Below, one piece after another: positions 13,219 to 25,731 of a stretch of DNA of 64,000 bases. Numbering within the stretch: the first letter of the stretch is position 1; every line of letters starts with the position of its first letter. This DNA comes from Cytospora piceicola (Eukaryota > Ascomycota > Sordariomycetes > Diaporthales > Cytosporaceae): the NCBI GenBank assembly GCA_023375675.1, contig JALQBC010000009.1:1116001-1180000 (forward strand), in the 5' to 3' direction. Position numbers and translations under genes: made by a program. The notes beneath the pieces are model-generated. The model had not been told where the DNA came from, searched no databases, and saw only the letters and a list, made by a program, of their open reading frames with translations.

Positions 13219-14475
13219 AACGCCAGGGAGACAGGAACAATGACCATCTCACACTCTCGGCTTGTTAAGCCAGAACTACGGGCGCAGAGGCCGGTGCTTA
13301 GCTTGATTGCGGGGCGTAGAAGGCGATGCAATTGGCGCTATGAACGCCTTTTAGAAGAGGCTTCGCGGTATCACGGCCAGGCAAAGAGGAAGTGCCCAAA
13401 AGACACGGCGAGGTCTTACCAGTGGAGGAAATCTGAGTGGATATCTTGAATGCACCAAAGAGGATCGCATATGACCATAAATGACGGTCGACACACATAG
13501 ACCAATGCTTTTCCTTAGATCATAGCGAGATTTGATGAACGGCAAGACGAGGATACCATTTGATAAGCGGCTATGAGTTTTTATTTCATGGGGGTATAGA
13601 AGGAAGGTTTAGGCGTGGACGATGATACCTGAATGGGGACGGGATGCACAACTGGAGCGGAGTACCAGGCCGTCCGTCTCTATGAGTACACAGGAAAACA
13701 TACATAAGATGTTCAAAAAACGACCGAGACAGTCCAAACAATCTAGACTCGGAGAGAAAGCCTGATCCAGATTGGCAAGGTGACCACCAGTGACATTCCT
13801 CGGAAATAGTCCGCCTCGACAGACTCGGTGGTACACGGGCGCTGAAACCTGTCTCAGCCTTGCCATCCCCGATACATGTGTTTGAAGATGATTGCATAGC
13901 CAAACTGCTACCTATGAGAAGTTTGGGAGGGCAGGAAGGGGTATCATGTCAGCTGTGTGTGAGGCGGTATGGCAAGTCTGATGCGCCACTGCTGACAGTA
14001 GTCTGTTCACCTTTTGACGTTCACCGCCACCATATACGTCGAAGATCTCACGATAGTTTCCTGCATGCTTGCATCTTGGCGAGGAAGTCGAGCTCCCATC
14101 TCACGAGATCCTAACAAATATTTCGCTAATATGAGACGTCGTGGTAGATGTATAAAATTGTGTATTGCCTAACCCTGTCCCGGTCTCCTGCCGAACACAG
14201 TAAAAGGATTCATGGTGTGAAAGCTCGGTGCCGCAAATGGATGGGTATACGCTCGTTCATCTGACCGGGGTTGGGATCAGCCATGCCTTACACCGTATGC
14301 TCCCCATGTATGTATGTACCTTGTAGCCAAGACAAACCAAAAGAGGAAGCAGTCTTCATGCCAGCCAAGCGTCTGACAGAACACGCAGTGAACAGCCCCA
14401 ATGACTCCCCAGTACTACTTCTCTATGAAAAAAGCCTGTTACCCTTCCAACACCCTCCCCAGGCTCCCCACCCGC
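13219..14475. other. Convergent intergenic region between PAS kinase and TBC gene
   Basis: About 1.26 kb between two facing genes. It should contain both 3' UTRs. I see no convincing gene, RNA gene or repeat here; the short frames overlap on both strands and match no family I know. Confidence 0.6.
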
Positions 14476-17019
14476 TCAGTCGTCGGACAAGGCGCCCCCG
14501 AACAGATCCTCGTACTTCCCCCTAGGCTTCGCAGGCTTCTTCAGGGGCTCCAGGCCGAAGATGTCGTCCGGCGTGAACGCGGCAGCCGCCTTCCCGCCGC
14601 CGATGCCCAGGCCGAGCCCGCCGCCGCTCCCGCCCCTGCCGGGGTCGGCGCCGGCGCCCGTGGTCACCTCCCCGAACAGGAACGCGTTGCGCTCGCGGCT
14701 GGCGCTGTCGCGGGGGCTCTTCTTGCCGCCGCCGCCGCTGCCGTTGGCGGCGGCGGCGGCCGAGGACGGCGAGGGGAAGGACGGGAAGAAGGACGTGGAG
14801 GGGCTCTGGTCGGGCTCTAGCATCCAGGTGAAGGAGGACTGGGCCATTGTCGAGCGGGTGGGTATCGGGGTCGGGCGCAGGAGTGCGGGCCCTTGGGGCT
14901 GTTTTGGTGTGCTCGCTGTGGTCGCGGGCGCCGGCGGCGGCGGCGGTGGTGGTGATACTAGTACTGATGGTGAATGTGGTGACTGGTGGTGCTCTAAACC
15001 TTCCATCGTCGGTGTGTCGGCGCCTCTTAGTATCCCTATCTTGGGTGTGCCTGCTGTTTCGGGGTCGACCATCATCTCGTCTTCTGCTACCATGAGGCTC
15101 GGCGAGGTTTCCCTGTTGATGTTGCCGGGCGCGCGGTCCGGAGTTGAGAAAGCGGCAGGGGCGGGGACTGCGTCGTCGACTAGGACCTGTGGTGATGATT
15201 CGTCCTCCTTAAAATCGTCATCTGGTAGATCGAGGGAAGAATTCTCCAGATAGACCTTGACAAACTGTGCCTTCGCAGCAGCCAACGCGACTGCCTCAAG
15301 GTGCTTCTCCTTATCACCCTCGAGCTTCGAGGCGGTCAACTCCTCGAGCCCCGTGATCGCCTCGTCCAGTAGGAGGGCCAGCTGCTTGTTCCTTCGTTCC
15401 AGTTCAGCCACCGTCCGCCTCTCGTTGCCGGTCGGCGAGAGGACGGAACCACTGGTAAATATGTCGTTCCGCGGGGTACTCGAGCGAGAGATGCTGTGGT
15501 TCAGAGCCCGGATCCGCGTCTCCTGGAAGTCCTGCATGTTCCGCCGTATCTCGCCCATAGCGTCCCGCACGGCCCGGTTGATGCCTAGCTTCTCGCCGCG
15601 CTCGATGACGTTCTTGGCTGCTCCCTGGAATAGGGCCTCGACCCCGCCTCGCTGGTGGATGAAGCGGGATGGGGACCTGAGAGGGGACCGTGAGCCGTGG
15701 GCTCTGCTCCTGAGTGATAGTCCGTGAAATTTGGCCTCTGGGGTCGCCGGTCCCTGGTCTGTCGGCGACGGTGTCTTCCCCGTGTACTTCATGATTATGG
15801 TTGAACCCCCCTGGGCGCTGTAATGGTCTTTGAGGTAGAGCGCATCGTCGACGAAGGTGTGTGGTCCGTGGGGTGGCCCAGGAGCTGGATACTTTAGTAG
15901 CACCGTCAGTGCTACCGTGTAGTCTGCCTCGAGCAGGGTCCAGCGTATTCTTAACAGCATCGCAACGCACATTAGGTCTATAAGCTCTAACGTCGGGTCG
16001 AAGGCAAATATGGTGTCCCATAAGGTCAGCAGCTGGTCGAACGGGAATTCCCTTCCGAACAACAGGCGTATCCACCGAATAAGAAATATCTGTGGGAGGA
16101 TCTCCGTAGCCTGGAGATGCTTGGCGAGCTCGGGGTCGATCCTCATGAGGGCAACCTCGTGGATCATCTTGCTCTTTTCGACGATGGCGCTCTGCTCTCC
16201 AGTCAGTGGACCGCTGGCATCCACACTGACTTCGTAGAACGACTTGGTGTGTTCCATAAGCTCGGAGAACAGAGCGAAGGTATCGTGCTCGATAAAGTAA
16301 GAGTCCAGCATCTCGACCATGCTGGGGTCCGCCATGGCGTCACCGATGTTCTTACGGTCGATGGCGTCCTCGTCTACCACGTAGAGGAGAGGTGCCAGGA
16401 GCTCGTGCATGCCCTGGCGGTAACCGCCCAGGTCGGGGTTCAGCTTGACCCATATGAACAAGATGTCCAAAATGAGAGCCTGTGTTGATTCCTGGTGGTA
16501 GAAGGGCTCGTCGGGCAAGCGCTGGACGTCTTGCTTGATCTCAGCCCGGATGGCCTCGTCGTCCCGAACAGCCGTCCATGGTGACTGTTGCATAATTTAG
16601 CAGGAGAACAGGACATTCAAGGATGGAAAGGGCTCGCACATCAGGGTCGTCAGCAAGAGGGTCCAGGGACAACTCGTTGAGAAGCTCAGGATGTTTGATG
16701 TACTTCAGGTAGTGCTTCCTGAGACTGCTGTACGTGTTCCTGTTTTCGAGCAAGACATGAGACCAGTTGGCGGCGTTGGCGTCCTTGAAGAGGAGGAAGG
16801 CCTTCCAGCAGACGGAGCGGCATCCGGCGACGCATGGACTCTCGGGTCCGTTGAACTTGACTGCTCTCTGGAGATCGGCGAAGCTGGAGCTCTGTTTGAG
16901 GGTCTCTTCCCACCGCGTCCTGAAGCAATGGTAGACACTGTGTTAGCTCTCTGATGGTGAGTTGAGAGTTTTGGAGGGAGCAAAGAGCAGACGTACTTGG
17001 ATTCGTCGACCGTTCTCAT
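14476..17019 (-). CDS. TBC-domain Rab GTPase-activating protein (TBC1D5-like)
   Basis: Three exons on the minus strand: 17019-16997, 16919-16640 and 16584-14476, giving 803 residues. The first exon is only 23 bases (MRTVDESK...). The donors are GTACGT and GTGCGA, and the acceptors are TTCAG and CAACAG. The joined frame runs through the TBC fold: RSVCWKAFLLF near residue 50, NRNTYSSLRKHYLKY, then DDP-D/SPW across the last intron. The two catalytic fingers are intact: IKQDVQR (I117, D120, R123) and YRQG (Y156, Q158). The order and wording of the conserved blocks fit the TBC1D5 group, which acts on Rab7 at endosomes and retromer. Residues from about 400 on are low-complexity (Pro, Ser, Gly) and very GC-rich in DNA. 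The last 30 residues carry DIFGLEPLKKP and YEDLFGG, which could be peptide-binding motifs. It is divergent from the 17,904 gene. Confidence 0.9.
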
Positions 17020-17903
17020 GGCGTTAATGGTATGCGATATTGAGTCAAAGCTGCAAAGGGAATGATATATCAATATTATTATGGTTTGATTTGGACATGT
17101 GAGATTGAGTGAATCTTGTGGCCTTTTGTGATGGGGTTGGCAGTCTATCAATATCACTTGCAAGAAACCAGAACTATGTATGGGCGCATGAGAGATATCT
17201 CATTGTGAATATTTGAATGAACGGCCCTGCTTGGCTATCTGCCAAAATGATCCAGGGCGATCAACACATGGCTGGCGTCGATAAAGACGCGGCTCCGGGT
17301 ACCGGATCGTCAGCCACGGTGGGAAGAACCGAGGGGTTGTCACTGGCTGCCGGGATTCATACTACTAAGTCCATACGCTGCAGTACGGTACAGTACCATA
17401 GTATACTACATACCTGTAGGTAGTACCTGGGCTTCAGCGGGCTCCTGTCACTAACAACCCCGGTCGACCACAGCACCTCCCGAGACGTCCCCACTAGTGA
17501 TCACCCCTTGCCGCACCCATCGTGATCCTTCCAGGTTTGAAGTAAAGTTGCCTCGTACCGGCACCTAAGTCCCGAAACGAGGTCTGTACCTTTTCCACCA
17601 CCAACAGTCGACCAACCTTCTTACGTCCAAACAGACCAGCACATCCAACATCCAACATCCATCTTCTTGCCTTCCGCATGCCCCTCTGACCTGCATTGTA
17701 TGCATGCATGTATTGGCACCGCCGATGAGAAGATGACTCTTCGTGATACTTCAACATTTCCATCCCTCGATTTGCAATAGCACCCACCTACCTCCTCCCT
17801 TACCACATTTCTCTCCAGGAGTCGCCTATTCACACACTCCATGCCTTGATCTACAACTTTTGAACCCCTTGCCCTTATCCTACAACCAGCGCCACCGACA
17901 ACC
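17020..17903. promoter_or_regulatory. Bidirectional upstream region
   Basis: 884 bases between the divergent TBC and adaptor-motif genes, so it must hold both promoters. Short palindromic stretches occur near 17,375-17,425 (GTACGGTACAGTACC and TACCTGTAGGTAGTACC). The last 150 bases before 17,904 are C/T-rich, as in many fungal leaders. No individual factor site is asserted. Confidence 0.5.
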
Positions 17904-19829
17904 ATGTCTGCCGACCTCTTTGCTGAGTTTGGCAGCTTCAACTCGGGCACGTCGCAGCAGTCGAACCACTCGAAGCCGACCACAGCTACGAATAATGACC
18001 CTTTCGCTTTTCTGTCCAGCCCTTCCGCTTTCCTGTCCAGCCCTTCTGCTCAGATGGCATCACCACAAACATGGCCTTCGATACAGAGCCAACAAGGCGG
18101 GAGCAGCAACGGTTCGGGATACTTCGGAGCCTTCGGCGCGCCAACGAGCGCGCCACACCAACCTGTACAAGAGTCTGGGGACGACGACGATGCATGGGGT
18201 GACTTCGAAGAGGCGCCTCCCTCGGCAACGACCGCACAGCCCCCGCGCCCTCTACCGACCAACAACACGCCTTTGTCCAAAACCGGACTTACGGCTGCCC
18301 CGAAGCCTCATGCCGGACGGGCCGGGGTCACTCGGGTAGATACCATGGATCTAATAACGAATAACCTGGTGGGTGACATGGGCAGCAAAAAGGAGCCAAC
18401 GCCAAGGCAGGACCGCCAGCAATGGCAACCATCACCGATCAATTCTCCGATGAATCTATGGCCTCCTCCCCCGCCACCGAACCCGACCACGATGCCTCAG
18501 ATAGCCAGGGCCTTGCCTACGAACCACAACCCTGACGTCCTCTTCGATGCGGACGACTTTGATGGGGTAGCGCCAGGCGATGACGATGATTTTGGTGACT
18601 TCGAGACTGGCGAGGTTGGCGAGACGAAAGCGGCGCTCAAAGAAGCAGCTCCTGGCCAGCCAGCAATAGCAGACTTGCTCTCTATCGACTTCGGGACACC
18701 AACCTCGGAGCCAGCCTCAACAACGTTGGCAGTGCCTACGGGCATGTCAGGTCGAAAGGGACCCCCGACGCAACTTCCTTCTACCTTGAACTTGAGCGCC
18801 CCGCCCCATTCTCCATCAGCACTGTACCCACACGCTCCAAAATCACCAGCCTATTCAGATCGTAACCCCTTCCCAGGATTGGCCGTAACCACGCCGGTGT
18901 CTGCCGGATTCTCCCAGGAGCTGAAAGGTGGCAACGAGAAATCACCTGATCCGATCACCGCCTGGCCAGATGCTGAAGCTGTGACGGACAAGGACGACTG
19001 GGATGCCTTTGCCGACTTCCCAGCAGATGTTCCAAGCACCGTGCCTGGAGGTCCACCCGTAGTCTCTTCAAGCTGGGACTGGGACGCGATAGACGCGCCA
19101 CAGCCATCCCGCAAATCATCACCATCAAAGCGTATCGAGCGTAAGGTCTCGGCCCCAGAGGATGTTGGCCCACCGCCTACCAATGTTCCGCCTCCGTCCA
19201 TACTCCTGTCAATCTTTCCTGAACTGCTCGAAGAAGCTGAAACCAAGCTCTACAAACCCACCGCAAAACAGCCCCAAGCCATCAAAGACCGCATCTATGC
19301 CGACCCTGCCACTCTTTCTTACCTGAAGGGCTACATCGTACTAGCCACCGTAGCGGCGCGCATACTCACCGGCCGCAAGCTCCGCTGGCACCGAGACAAG
19401 TTTCTCGCGCAGGGGATGTCCATATCAGCCGCCGGGTCCAAAGGCGGCATGAAGCTCGCAGGGGTGGACAAGGCGCAGACGGCGCGCGAGAACCGCGAGG
19501 CCACAGACGTCGTGGGCGTATGGCGGGACCACGTCGGCAAGCTCAAGACGGCGGTGGCCCAGGCGAACATCGGGATGCAGAAGCAGCCGGTGAAGATGGA
19601 GCCGCTCAAGGTGCCCGAGATCAACGACCACATGGCCGTCACGACGGCGAAGGTGGTGCCCACTGCCCCCAAGGCGTGTGTGGTATGTGGGCTCAAGAGG
19701 GACGAGAGGGTCAAGGGCGTGGATGTTGACGTTGAGGACTCTTTCGGGGAGTGGTGGATTGACCACTGGGGGCACAGGGCGTGCCGAAACTTTTGGCTGA
19801 GGAACGAGGCGAGATTACGGTCACGCTGA
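17904..19829 (+). CDS. Acidic-motif trafficking-type protein with C-terminal Cys/His module
   Basis: A single-exon gene of 641 residues with a good start context (ACCATGTCT). Most of the protein is Pro/Ser-rich and probably disordered. It carries repeated acidic-aromatic motifs: DDDDAWGDFEE (about residue 95), DDDFGDFETGE (about 225) and DDWDAFADF (about 365). Such [D/E]-W/F-G-D-F motifs bind the ear domains of gamma-adaptin and GGA clathrin adaptors, as in aftiphilin and yeast Laa2-type partners. A more ordered C-terminal part (about 430-570) is followed by a compact module with C592-x2-C595 and H621-x2-H624-x2-C627 (KACVVCGLKRDER ... WWIDHWGHRACRNFW), which could bind a metal. Function is inferred only from the motifs: a role in clathrin-dependent Golgi/endosome traffic is likely but not shown. 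No orthologue name is given. Confidence 0.75.
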   Translation: MSADLFAEFGSFNSGTSQQSNHSKPTTATNNDPFAFLSSPSAFLSSPSAQMASPQTWPSIQSQQGGSSNGSGYFGAFGAPTSAPHQPVQESGDDDDAWGDFEEAPPSATTAQPPRPLPTNNTPLSKTGLTAAPKPHAGRAGVTRVDTMDLITNNLVGDMGSKKEPTPRQDRQQWQPSPINSPMNLWPPPPPPNPTTMPQIARALPTNHNPDVLFDADDFDGVAPGDDDDFGDFETGEVGETKAALKEAAPGQPAIADLLSIDFGTPTSEPASTTLAVPTGMSGRKGPPTQLPSTLNLSAPPHSPSALYPHAPKSPAYSDRNPFPGLAVTTPVSAGFSQELKGGNEKSPDPITAWPDAEAVTDKDDWDAFADFPADVPSTVPGGPPVVSSSWDWDAIDAPQPSRKSSPSKRIERKVSAPEDVGPPPTNVPPPSILLSIFPELLEEAETKLYKPTAKQPQAIKDRIYADPATLSYLKGYIVLATVAARILTGRKLRWHRDKFLAQGMSISAAGSKGGMKLAGVDKAQTARENREATDVVGVWRDHVGKLKTAVAQANIGMQKQPVKMEPLKVPEINDHMAVTTAKVVPTAPKACVVCGLKRDERVKGVDVDVEDSFGEWWIDHWGHRACRNFWLRNEARLRSR

Positions 19830-22563
19830 AGTCTATACCCATCTATTCCGAAGCCGGGAAGACACATTGTGTGGTTAGACTCTTCTTGAAAACATAGCAT
19901 GGCGCTTTTGTGATGTTTTGGATGACGGCAGGCGAGCTGCATCTATATATAAGAATAAAAATCGTTGATCATCAAGACCTTTCTCGATCTATCGGAAGTA
20001 CCTGACACGGGTGCCTCCATCCTGAGCATAATAAACCCTGTTTGGGTGCGACTTGTTCGAAGAAGTAAGCACGGGAGGCGATGCTACGCCGTTGCAGCTA
20101 TCTCAAAAAAGACCCGACCCCGCTCCCCTTGGAGTGTCTGCAGGGGGGAAGAAGACAGATCGAGTTGAGGGCGGTGTTGTGCAGAGCGGCTCTCGTTGCA
20201 GCTAGGGTATTCAGGTAGCCAGTAGCATGTCGAGGACAATGAACGGAGTGCTGCTCGCTACTGCGTGCTGCGTGCTACTGTAGTAGTAGTAAACGCAGTC
20301 AGTAGTGGTGTACCGAGACCGTCTTGTCGTTGCGGCCACACACAAGACTGCAGACCCGGAAGGGGATGATGGGACATGGTTATAACATAGGTAATTAAAT
20401 CGCTGTATCCATCTACCGCCTACTCCTTTGCTGCGCCCTATGTTGCTTCCTGTGCAGGTGTGCAGGTGTGCCCATCTGCCATATCAATCCATGCATTCAC
20501 CTGTGTTGAGTTGAAGCACTTGAGGTCGAGGTGGCCCCTCAGCGGGCCACCCAAGGCAAAAGCAGTGTAAGATGATTGGCGAAGGACGGCGAGTACGGTG
20601 AGAAGTGCCGAGCTGCGGGCTTTGTCTCGATCCCCCGGGGCGTTTTAAAGCTCCATATTGGGTGTGACCCTTTTGGGGATGATTAGGGCAACAAGTGTCA
20701 TTCATCGCACAGCGCCGAATGTCTGGGCCGTAGTCGATTAATGATAGGACATTGGTAGATGGGGAAGGGCCGGGCCAGGGAGAAGAGCTGCTATAGTGAG
20801 TGTGCACAAGAATCAAGAGTCAAGAGTCTTGGAAGTGAGTATAGCTTCATATCCCTACCTACCTAGGTACCTAGGGTGCTCAATAGGTACTTCCTTAGTA
20901 GGCAGCCGGGTTCAGCGTTATTTCCCTGCTGTAGGCGTACTATTCGCGTCACTGATATGCGGAGAGCAAGCCTTCCTGATAGAACAATTTCAAAATTGAT
21001 CGTTGGGGCTCGAGGCTTCCCAGGTTCAGCAAATATCAGTCCGAGGTGGCAGCAGCCAAGAACACCTCGTGTGTAATGTGTGTAATGTAGAAAATACATC
21101 AGCGCACTGGCGGTTGTAGGTGACGAAAGGAAGTACAGAGTGCTTGCAGGCTGTTTCCCTTTCCACCTGGGCACTTCCAAGGTTGGCTCGCACTTATTAA
21201 GGAGCAACCTTGCAACTTCTACATAAGTGACAGCGAGTGACAGCAAGTAACACGGTGACAAGGGACAGTAACAGTGACAGTAACAGTAACAGTCGTAACG
21301 GTAGAGTACTATGTAAACGCGCATGCGGTATCATACCCAGGTACGAGCGAGTGAATGAGAGAGACCTTGGAAGAGAGAGAGAGAGAGTGTGTGTGTGAGT
21401 GAGTGAGCGATTGATTATTGATTACCTAGGTAATTGATTGATCAATCGCATGGTTCTTCTTACCTTTCTTTGAATGGAGTGATTGAGTCCTCCCCCTCCT
21501 CTTTCCTTTCCTTTCCCTTCCCACATCTCACCAAAGCAGCAACAACCTTGGAAACCTTGGAAATTCCTTCCCCCCCCCCCTTCCATACCCATTCTATCTT
21601 TCTCCCTCTCTTCTACTCTCTCCCTATTCTCCCTTCCTCCCAGAGAAACACACACAAACCTCCCTCTACGCCAAAAAAGAAACCTTTCTCCCAACTCTAC
21701 CTACTCGTCCACCCTCAACCTCCACCACTCATCTCGAAAAATAACAGTCACCCCCTCCCTGTCCTCCTCTCCGTTCCCCTCCTCTGACCACCTCCATCAA
21801 TTCGCAACCAACCTTCTTCCACCCTACTTTGACCTCCCTTTAAACCTCAACTTGACCAACCGACCGTCAAAGCAACTCGTACCGATCTTGAGAGACCTCT
21901 ATCTTCCCGTCTTGTCATCTCCTCCCCCCACCCACCCGCCGGAGTCCACACAGTCTCCAGAAGCAAGCAGCACTAGCCCAGCCAGCAACAAGCCAGTAGC
22001 CGTGCCTTCTATCGCTGCTATCTTCCCCGCTTAACAGGGTCCCTTGGCCGTCTGCTCGCCCGTGAAAATCACCTCCAAACCCACCCCTGTTGCCCCGCCG
22101 CAAATCCTTACCTGCACCTCAAGGTACGTACATAGTATATGTCAACCTGCCCCGCCAATCAATTACGGTTCCCTGCTCTGAAAGCTTCTTCCTCTGCACG
22201 TCTGCCTGCATTGCACCCTGTTTGTCCCCCAAGCGCACAGATGACCAAGAAAACGATCTGAGCTTCCTTCCTCTTCCACTCTACATCCATCACCATTCCT
22301 CTCCCTCCTCCTTGCGCTGTCCAATCGGGAAACTCTCTGCCCGCCCTCACTTTCTACACCCCAAGATTTTCCTCTCCTGTCGCAAATCTCCCAAAGCTAA
22401 CGACACTTTGCGCCTCCGCCAACAGCTCTGAACCTGAACCGACCACCGTCTTCTACCTTGCGACCACCACTCAATCCTCGATCGCATCTTGCCAGTTCGC
22501 GCTCGATCCATACACCTTCTACACGCTACACAACACCACTTCCGCAACACTAATCCAACCACA
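19830..22563. other. Intergenic region plus long pyrimidine-rich leader of the KH gene
   Basis: The first part (to about 21,360) shows no gene. It contains TACCTAGGTA at 20,860 and 21,423 and short ACAGTA/GTGACA repeats near 21,225-21,300. At 21,372-21,410 there is an AG, TG and TGAG microsatellite series. From about 21,483 to 22,560 the + strand is strongly C/T-rich, which in filamentous fungi often marks promoter and 5' UTR. Frames of 100-180 codons in this stretch are low-complexity Pro/Ser/Leu strings, and I treat them as non-coding. Confidence 0.6.
22124..22425 (+). other. Possible 5' UTR intron of the KH gene
   Basis: A strong donor AAG|GTACGTA at 22,124 is followed by a branch-like AGCTAACGAC (about 22,396) and an acceptor CCAACAG ending at 22,425, inside the pyrimidine-rich leader and 138 bases before the ATG. 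A 302-base intron here would be removed before translation. This is an inference from splice signals alone. Confidence 0.4.
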
Positions 22564-23808
22564 ATGTCTACCCCTCAGGATTCCATTTCCCCCAACGGTG
22601 ACGATCTCGTTTCCAACATGGACCGCGTCAAGATTGAGGACGGCGAGCCTAGACTCGGCCCCGACGGAGAGCCCGCGCCCCGCACTGACGAGGAGTATGC
22701 CCAAGCTCAGCTGACCCTGCGTGCCATCGTCTCCTCCAAGGAGGCCGGTGTCATCATTGGCAAGGGTGGCAAGAATGTCGCTGAGCTGCGCGACGAGACT
22801 GGAGTCAAGGCTGGAGTTAGCAAGGTCGTCCAGGGTGTTCACGACCGTGTTCTTACCATCACTGGTGGATGCGACGCCATTTCTAAGGCCTATATGGTGG
22901 TTGCCCGCGCCCTGCTGGAAGGTGCTCCCGCTATGGGCATGGGTGGCGTCGTTTCGGCCAACGGAACTCACCGTACGTAACTTACCCCCACCCCAGCCCG
23001 ACCAAGCTTGCAGTAGGCGTGACTGACAGTTGTGATACACAGCTATCAAGCTCCTCATTTCTCACAACCAGATGGGCACCATCATCGGCCGACAAGGTCT
23101 CAAGATCAAGCACATCCAGGACGTGTCAGGCGTACGCATGGTAGCGCAGAAGGAGATGCTGCCCCAGTCGACTGAGAGGATTGTGGAGGTGCAGGGAACA
23201 CCAGAGGGTCTCCAGAGGGCCATCTGGGAGATCTGCAAGTGCTTGGTGGATGACTGGCAGCGCGGCACTGGGACCGTGCTCTACAACCCCGCTGTCCGCA
23301 CCGCGCCCGGCGGCATTGCTGGCCCTGGCTACTCTACCGGACGGGAATACGGCACCCCCTCCCGTGTCATGCGCACCGGCAACGGCGCCGATTTCAGCAA
23401 CGGCGCAGCACCCCGCAACTTCGCCCGTCGCGACTCGGAGATTCTGGGCCGTGGACCCCCCACCCACGACGAGAACGGCGAGGAGATCCAGACCCAAAAC
23501 ATCAGCATCCCGGCAGACATGGTTGGCTGCATCATCGGACGTGCCGGCAGCAAGATCAGCGAGATTCGCAAGACCTCGGGCGCACGTATCTCGATTGCCA
23601 AGGTAAGTGCACTGCAGCACCCCATACGCAATATGGCCTTGGATGCATTGTGAGACTAACGGCATTTCAGGCTCCTCATGACGACACTGGTGAGCGCATG
23701 TTCACCATCATGGGAAGCGCCAAGGCCAACGAGACGGCTCTTTTCCTTCTCTACGAGAACTTGGAGGCTGAGAAGGTGCGCCGCAGCCAGGCTCCTCCAG
23801 TCGAGTAG
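22564..23808 (+). CDS. Three-KH-domain RNA-binding protein (PCBP / Rnc1 / Pbp2-Hek2 type)
   Basis: Three exons: 22,564-22,972, 23,043-23,602 and 23,671-23,808, giving 368 residues. The donors are GTACGT and GTAAGT, the acceptors TACACAG and TTTCAG. I choose the ATG in ACAATGTCT rather than the longer frame, which begins in the leader. The three KH domains each keep the GxxG loop: GKGG at 66-69, GRQG at 152-155 and GRAG at 302-305. The last intron splits KH3 after ARISIAK. KH proteins of this group bind C/U-rich single-stranded RNA and regulate mRNA stability and localisation. Fission yeast Rnc1 stabilises a MAPK-phosphatase mRNA, and budding yeast Pbp2 and Hek2 act on telomeric and other RNAs. 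A MAPK-phosphatase gene lies about 5 kb downstream in this window. The identity as a PCBP-type KH protein is secure; one-to-one orthology with Rnc1 is inferred. Confidence 0.93.
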
Positions 23809-25731
23809 ACGTGTTGGCCGGCGTTTCTGGAGGGTTCTTTTTGGAGGCTCGTGTTGAGGTACTCGTATCCATGGGTCCGAGTGACCTCAATATTTATGGT
23901 CGGATTTGGTCACCCTTGATGTTGGGCTTCCTCCAGATCTGGCTTGCCGCAAGGCTGATTTCCTTTTTTGGCGGACAACGGGCCAGGGCAAAACGATGTT
24001 ATGACAATTGTTCTCCTTTCCGAAAAGCATGTGGCTTTTTCGACTTCTTGGAACTGGTTTCACTCCTTATTCATGTTACGTTCACGTCTTGTTATGAAAC
24101 AGAGCTCGTGGAGGCTGTGGTTGGCAGGTCTGGACATTCTGTTCAGGAACCCCGGACGAAGACAAATCCGCTCATGATGGCCGGCATGGACTGCTTGCCG
24201 CGAAAAGCCAGAAAACCTCTTACACCTGTTCCCCAGGCTCGATGGCGTCGCACAGCAGCCCGCGCGTCGTCACCTGCATCATCTTGATATCGACGTTTCC
24301 ACTGCAGACCAACGAGAATCGCCATAATCTCGTTATTGACGACACGACAGGACAGGACGGCTCTCAGGTTTCGGCTCATGGTCGAAGTGGAGGAATGCAG
24401 TTTTGGCCGTCGAAACATATCAGATACCCCATCCCCCCTCCCAAAGAGCTCGATCGGTTCTCGAGTTTTTTATTTTTCCATGCTTTTATTCACAACACAT
24501 CGACTCTCGCCTTTACATTATCATGGGATCGAGGCTTTTACTCGGCCCGGCTCAATCACTAGCCCTTCAACCCACCATAATCTCAGCAACCAACGTCTCT
24601 CCCCTTACACCAGTATTACCTAGTGGCCAAGGCTCTCAACTCTTTCACGGCATCCGGCGAATTAATTCCACGACTCTTTGTTTTACAGGTGGCTCTCGGA
24701 GCAGGGAAATGGAAGAGAATATCTATTGCAGATGAGAGACATAATGACGAAGGATTCGCGAAACTTTGAAGATTGAACGTGACTTTGTGCCAAGTGAAGG
24801 AATGAGTGATTGAATGACTGAATGAATGAACGAACGAACGAATGAATAAAGGTATGAAGAAGCATTTGACATGTGTGATGCTGCTGAGCGCAGTCATCTA
24901 TGGACGACTGAGGCGGAAACAGTTCCACATTTGAGTCGTGTTCACATGAGGATAGCGTCCTGTGTCATCAAGAAGCAGGCTGACAAGGCAGGATGAGATC
25001 TGGCAGCGATCCCTGCCCTCCATGTGCTTTCTATAGATGTGCACTACACTATAATATGTATGTACTTAAGTATGTATGTACTGTACGTAGTGTACATAAG
25101 TAGTACGGGACCCGTTGTGCCGCAAGTTGACACTTAAAATAGGTGGACACTGTGGGCACTGTGGGCATCAGTAACGGCGGGCCCCACCAGCTTTGACAGC
25201 AAGCCTGGCAAGTCAACCAACATGGAACACATTGATTGAATAGCTAGGTCTGTACATAGGTAGTCTAGAAGCACCGTTGACTTGACTTGAGGGTCGGTGT
25301 ACCTGGTACCTGGTACACTTACAAATATGTGCCTTATCGATAAGATGGTGTGTCGGGGATGAAATGACTTGTTACTCTTTCCAAATGCGAATGCGCATGC
25401 GCAAATGATGGGAAACAATCGGTCCAGAGTTGAAGCCACCTTGTCACCTTTCAGAAATCAACTTTGTCTTTTATTTTCCCCTTCTCTTTCCAGTCGCCCA
25501 GGAACCTTCCTGCGTTTTACATCACATTCCCTTATATTTCAAATCATACATTCGCTTCTATTGCGCTTGCAAACTGACAGTTGTCCACTCCGTTCCATTC
25601 CGCGTGTGGCCTCGTGAGCGCCGAGTGCTGTTGTTGTCTTTGCTGCCACCCGACACAACTTCGAAGCGCGCAAGACGTACCGTTCCCTTCCAACTCTCTG
25701 GCAATTGACCCGGCGCGCACTCTCCGTTCTC
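23809..25731. other. Intergenic region between KH gene and HUT1
   Basis: No convincing gene. It should contain the KH gene 3' UTR and the HUT1 promoter and leader. A tetranucleotide-type run (GAATGAATGAACGAACGAACGAAT and variants) lies at about 24,801-24,850. A TA-rich patch with ATGTATGTAC repeats lies at 25,050-25,105. The 300 bases before 25,732 are pyrimidine-leaning. Confidence 0.55.

Noticed and set aside
21434..22034. Frames of 117 and 183 codons before the KH gene
   Set aside because: They are low-complexity Pro/Ser/Leu translations of a C/T-rich leader, with no conserved features, and are better explained as 5' UTR or promoter.
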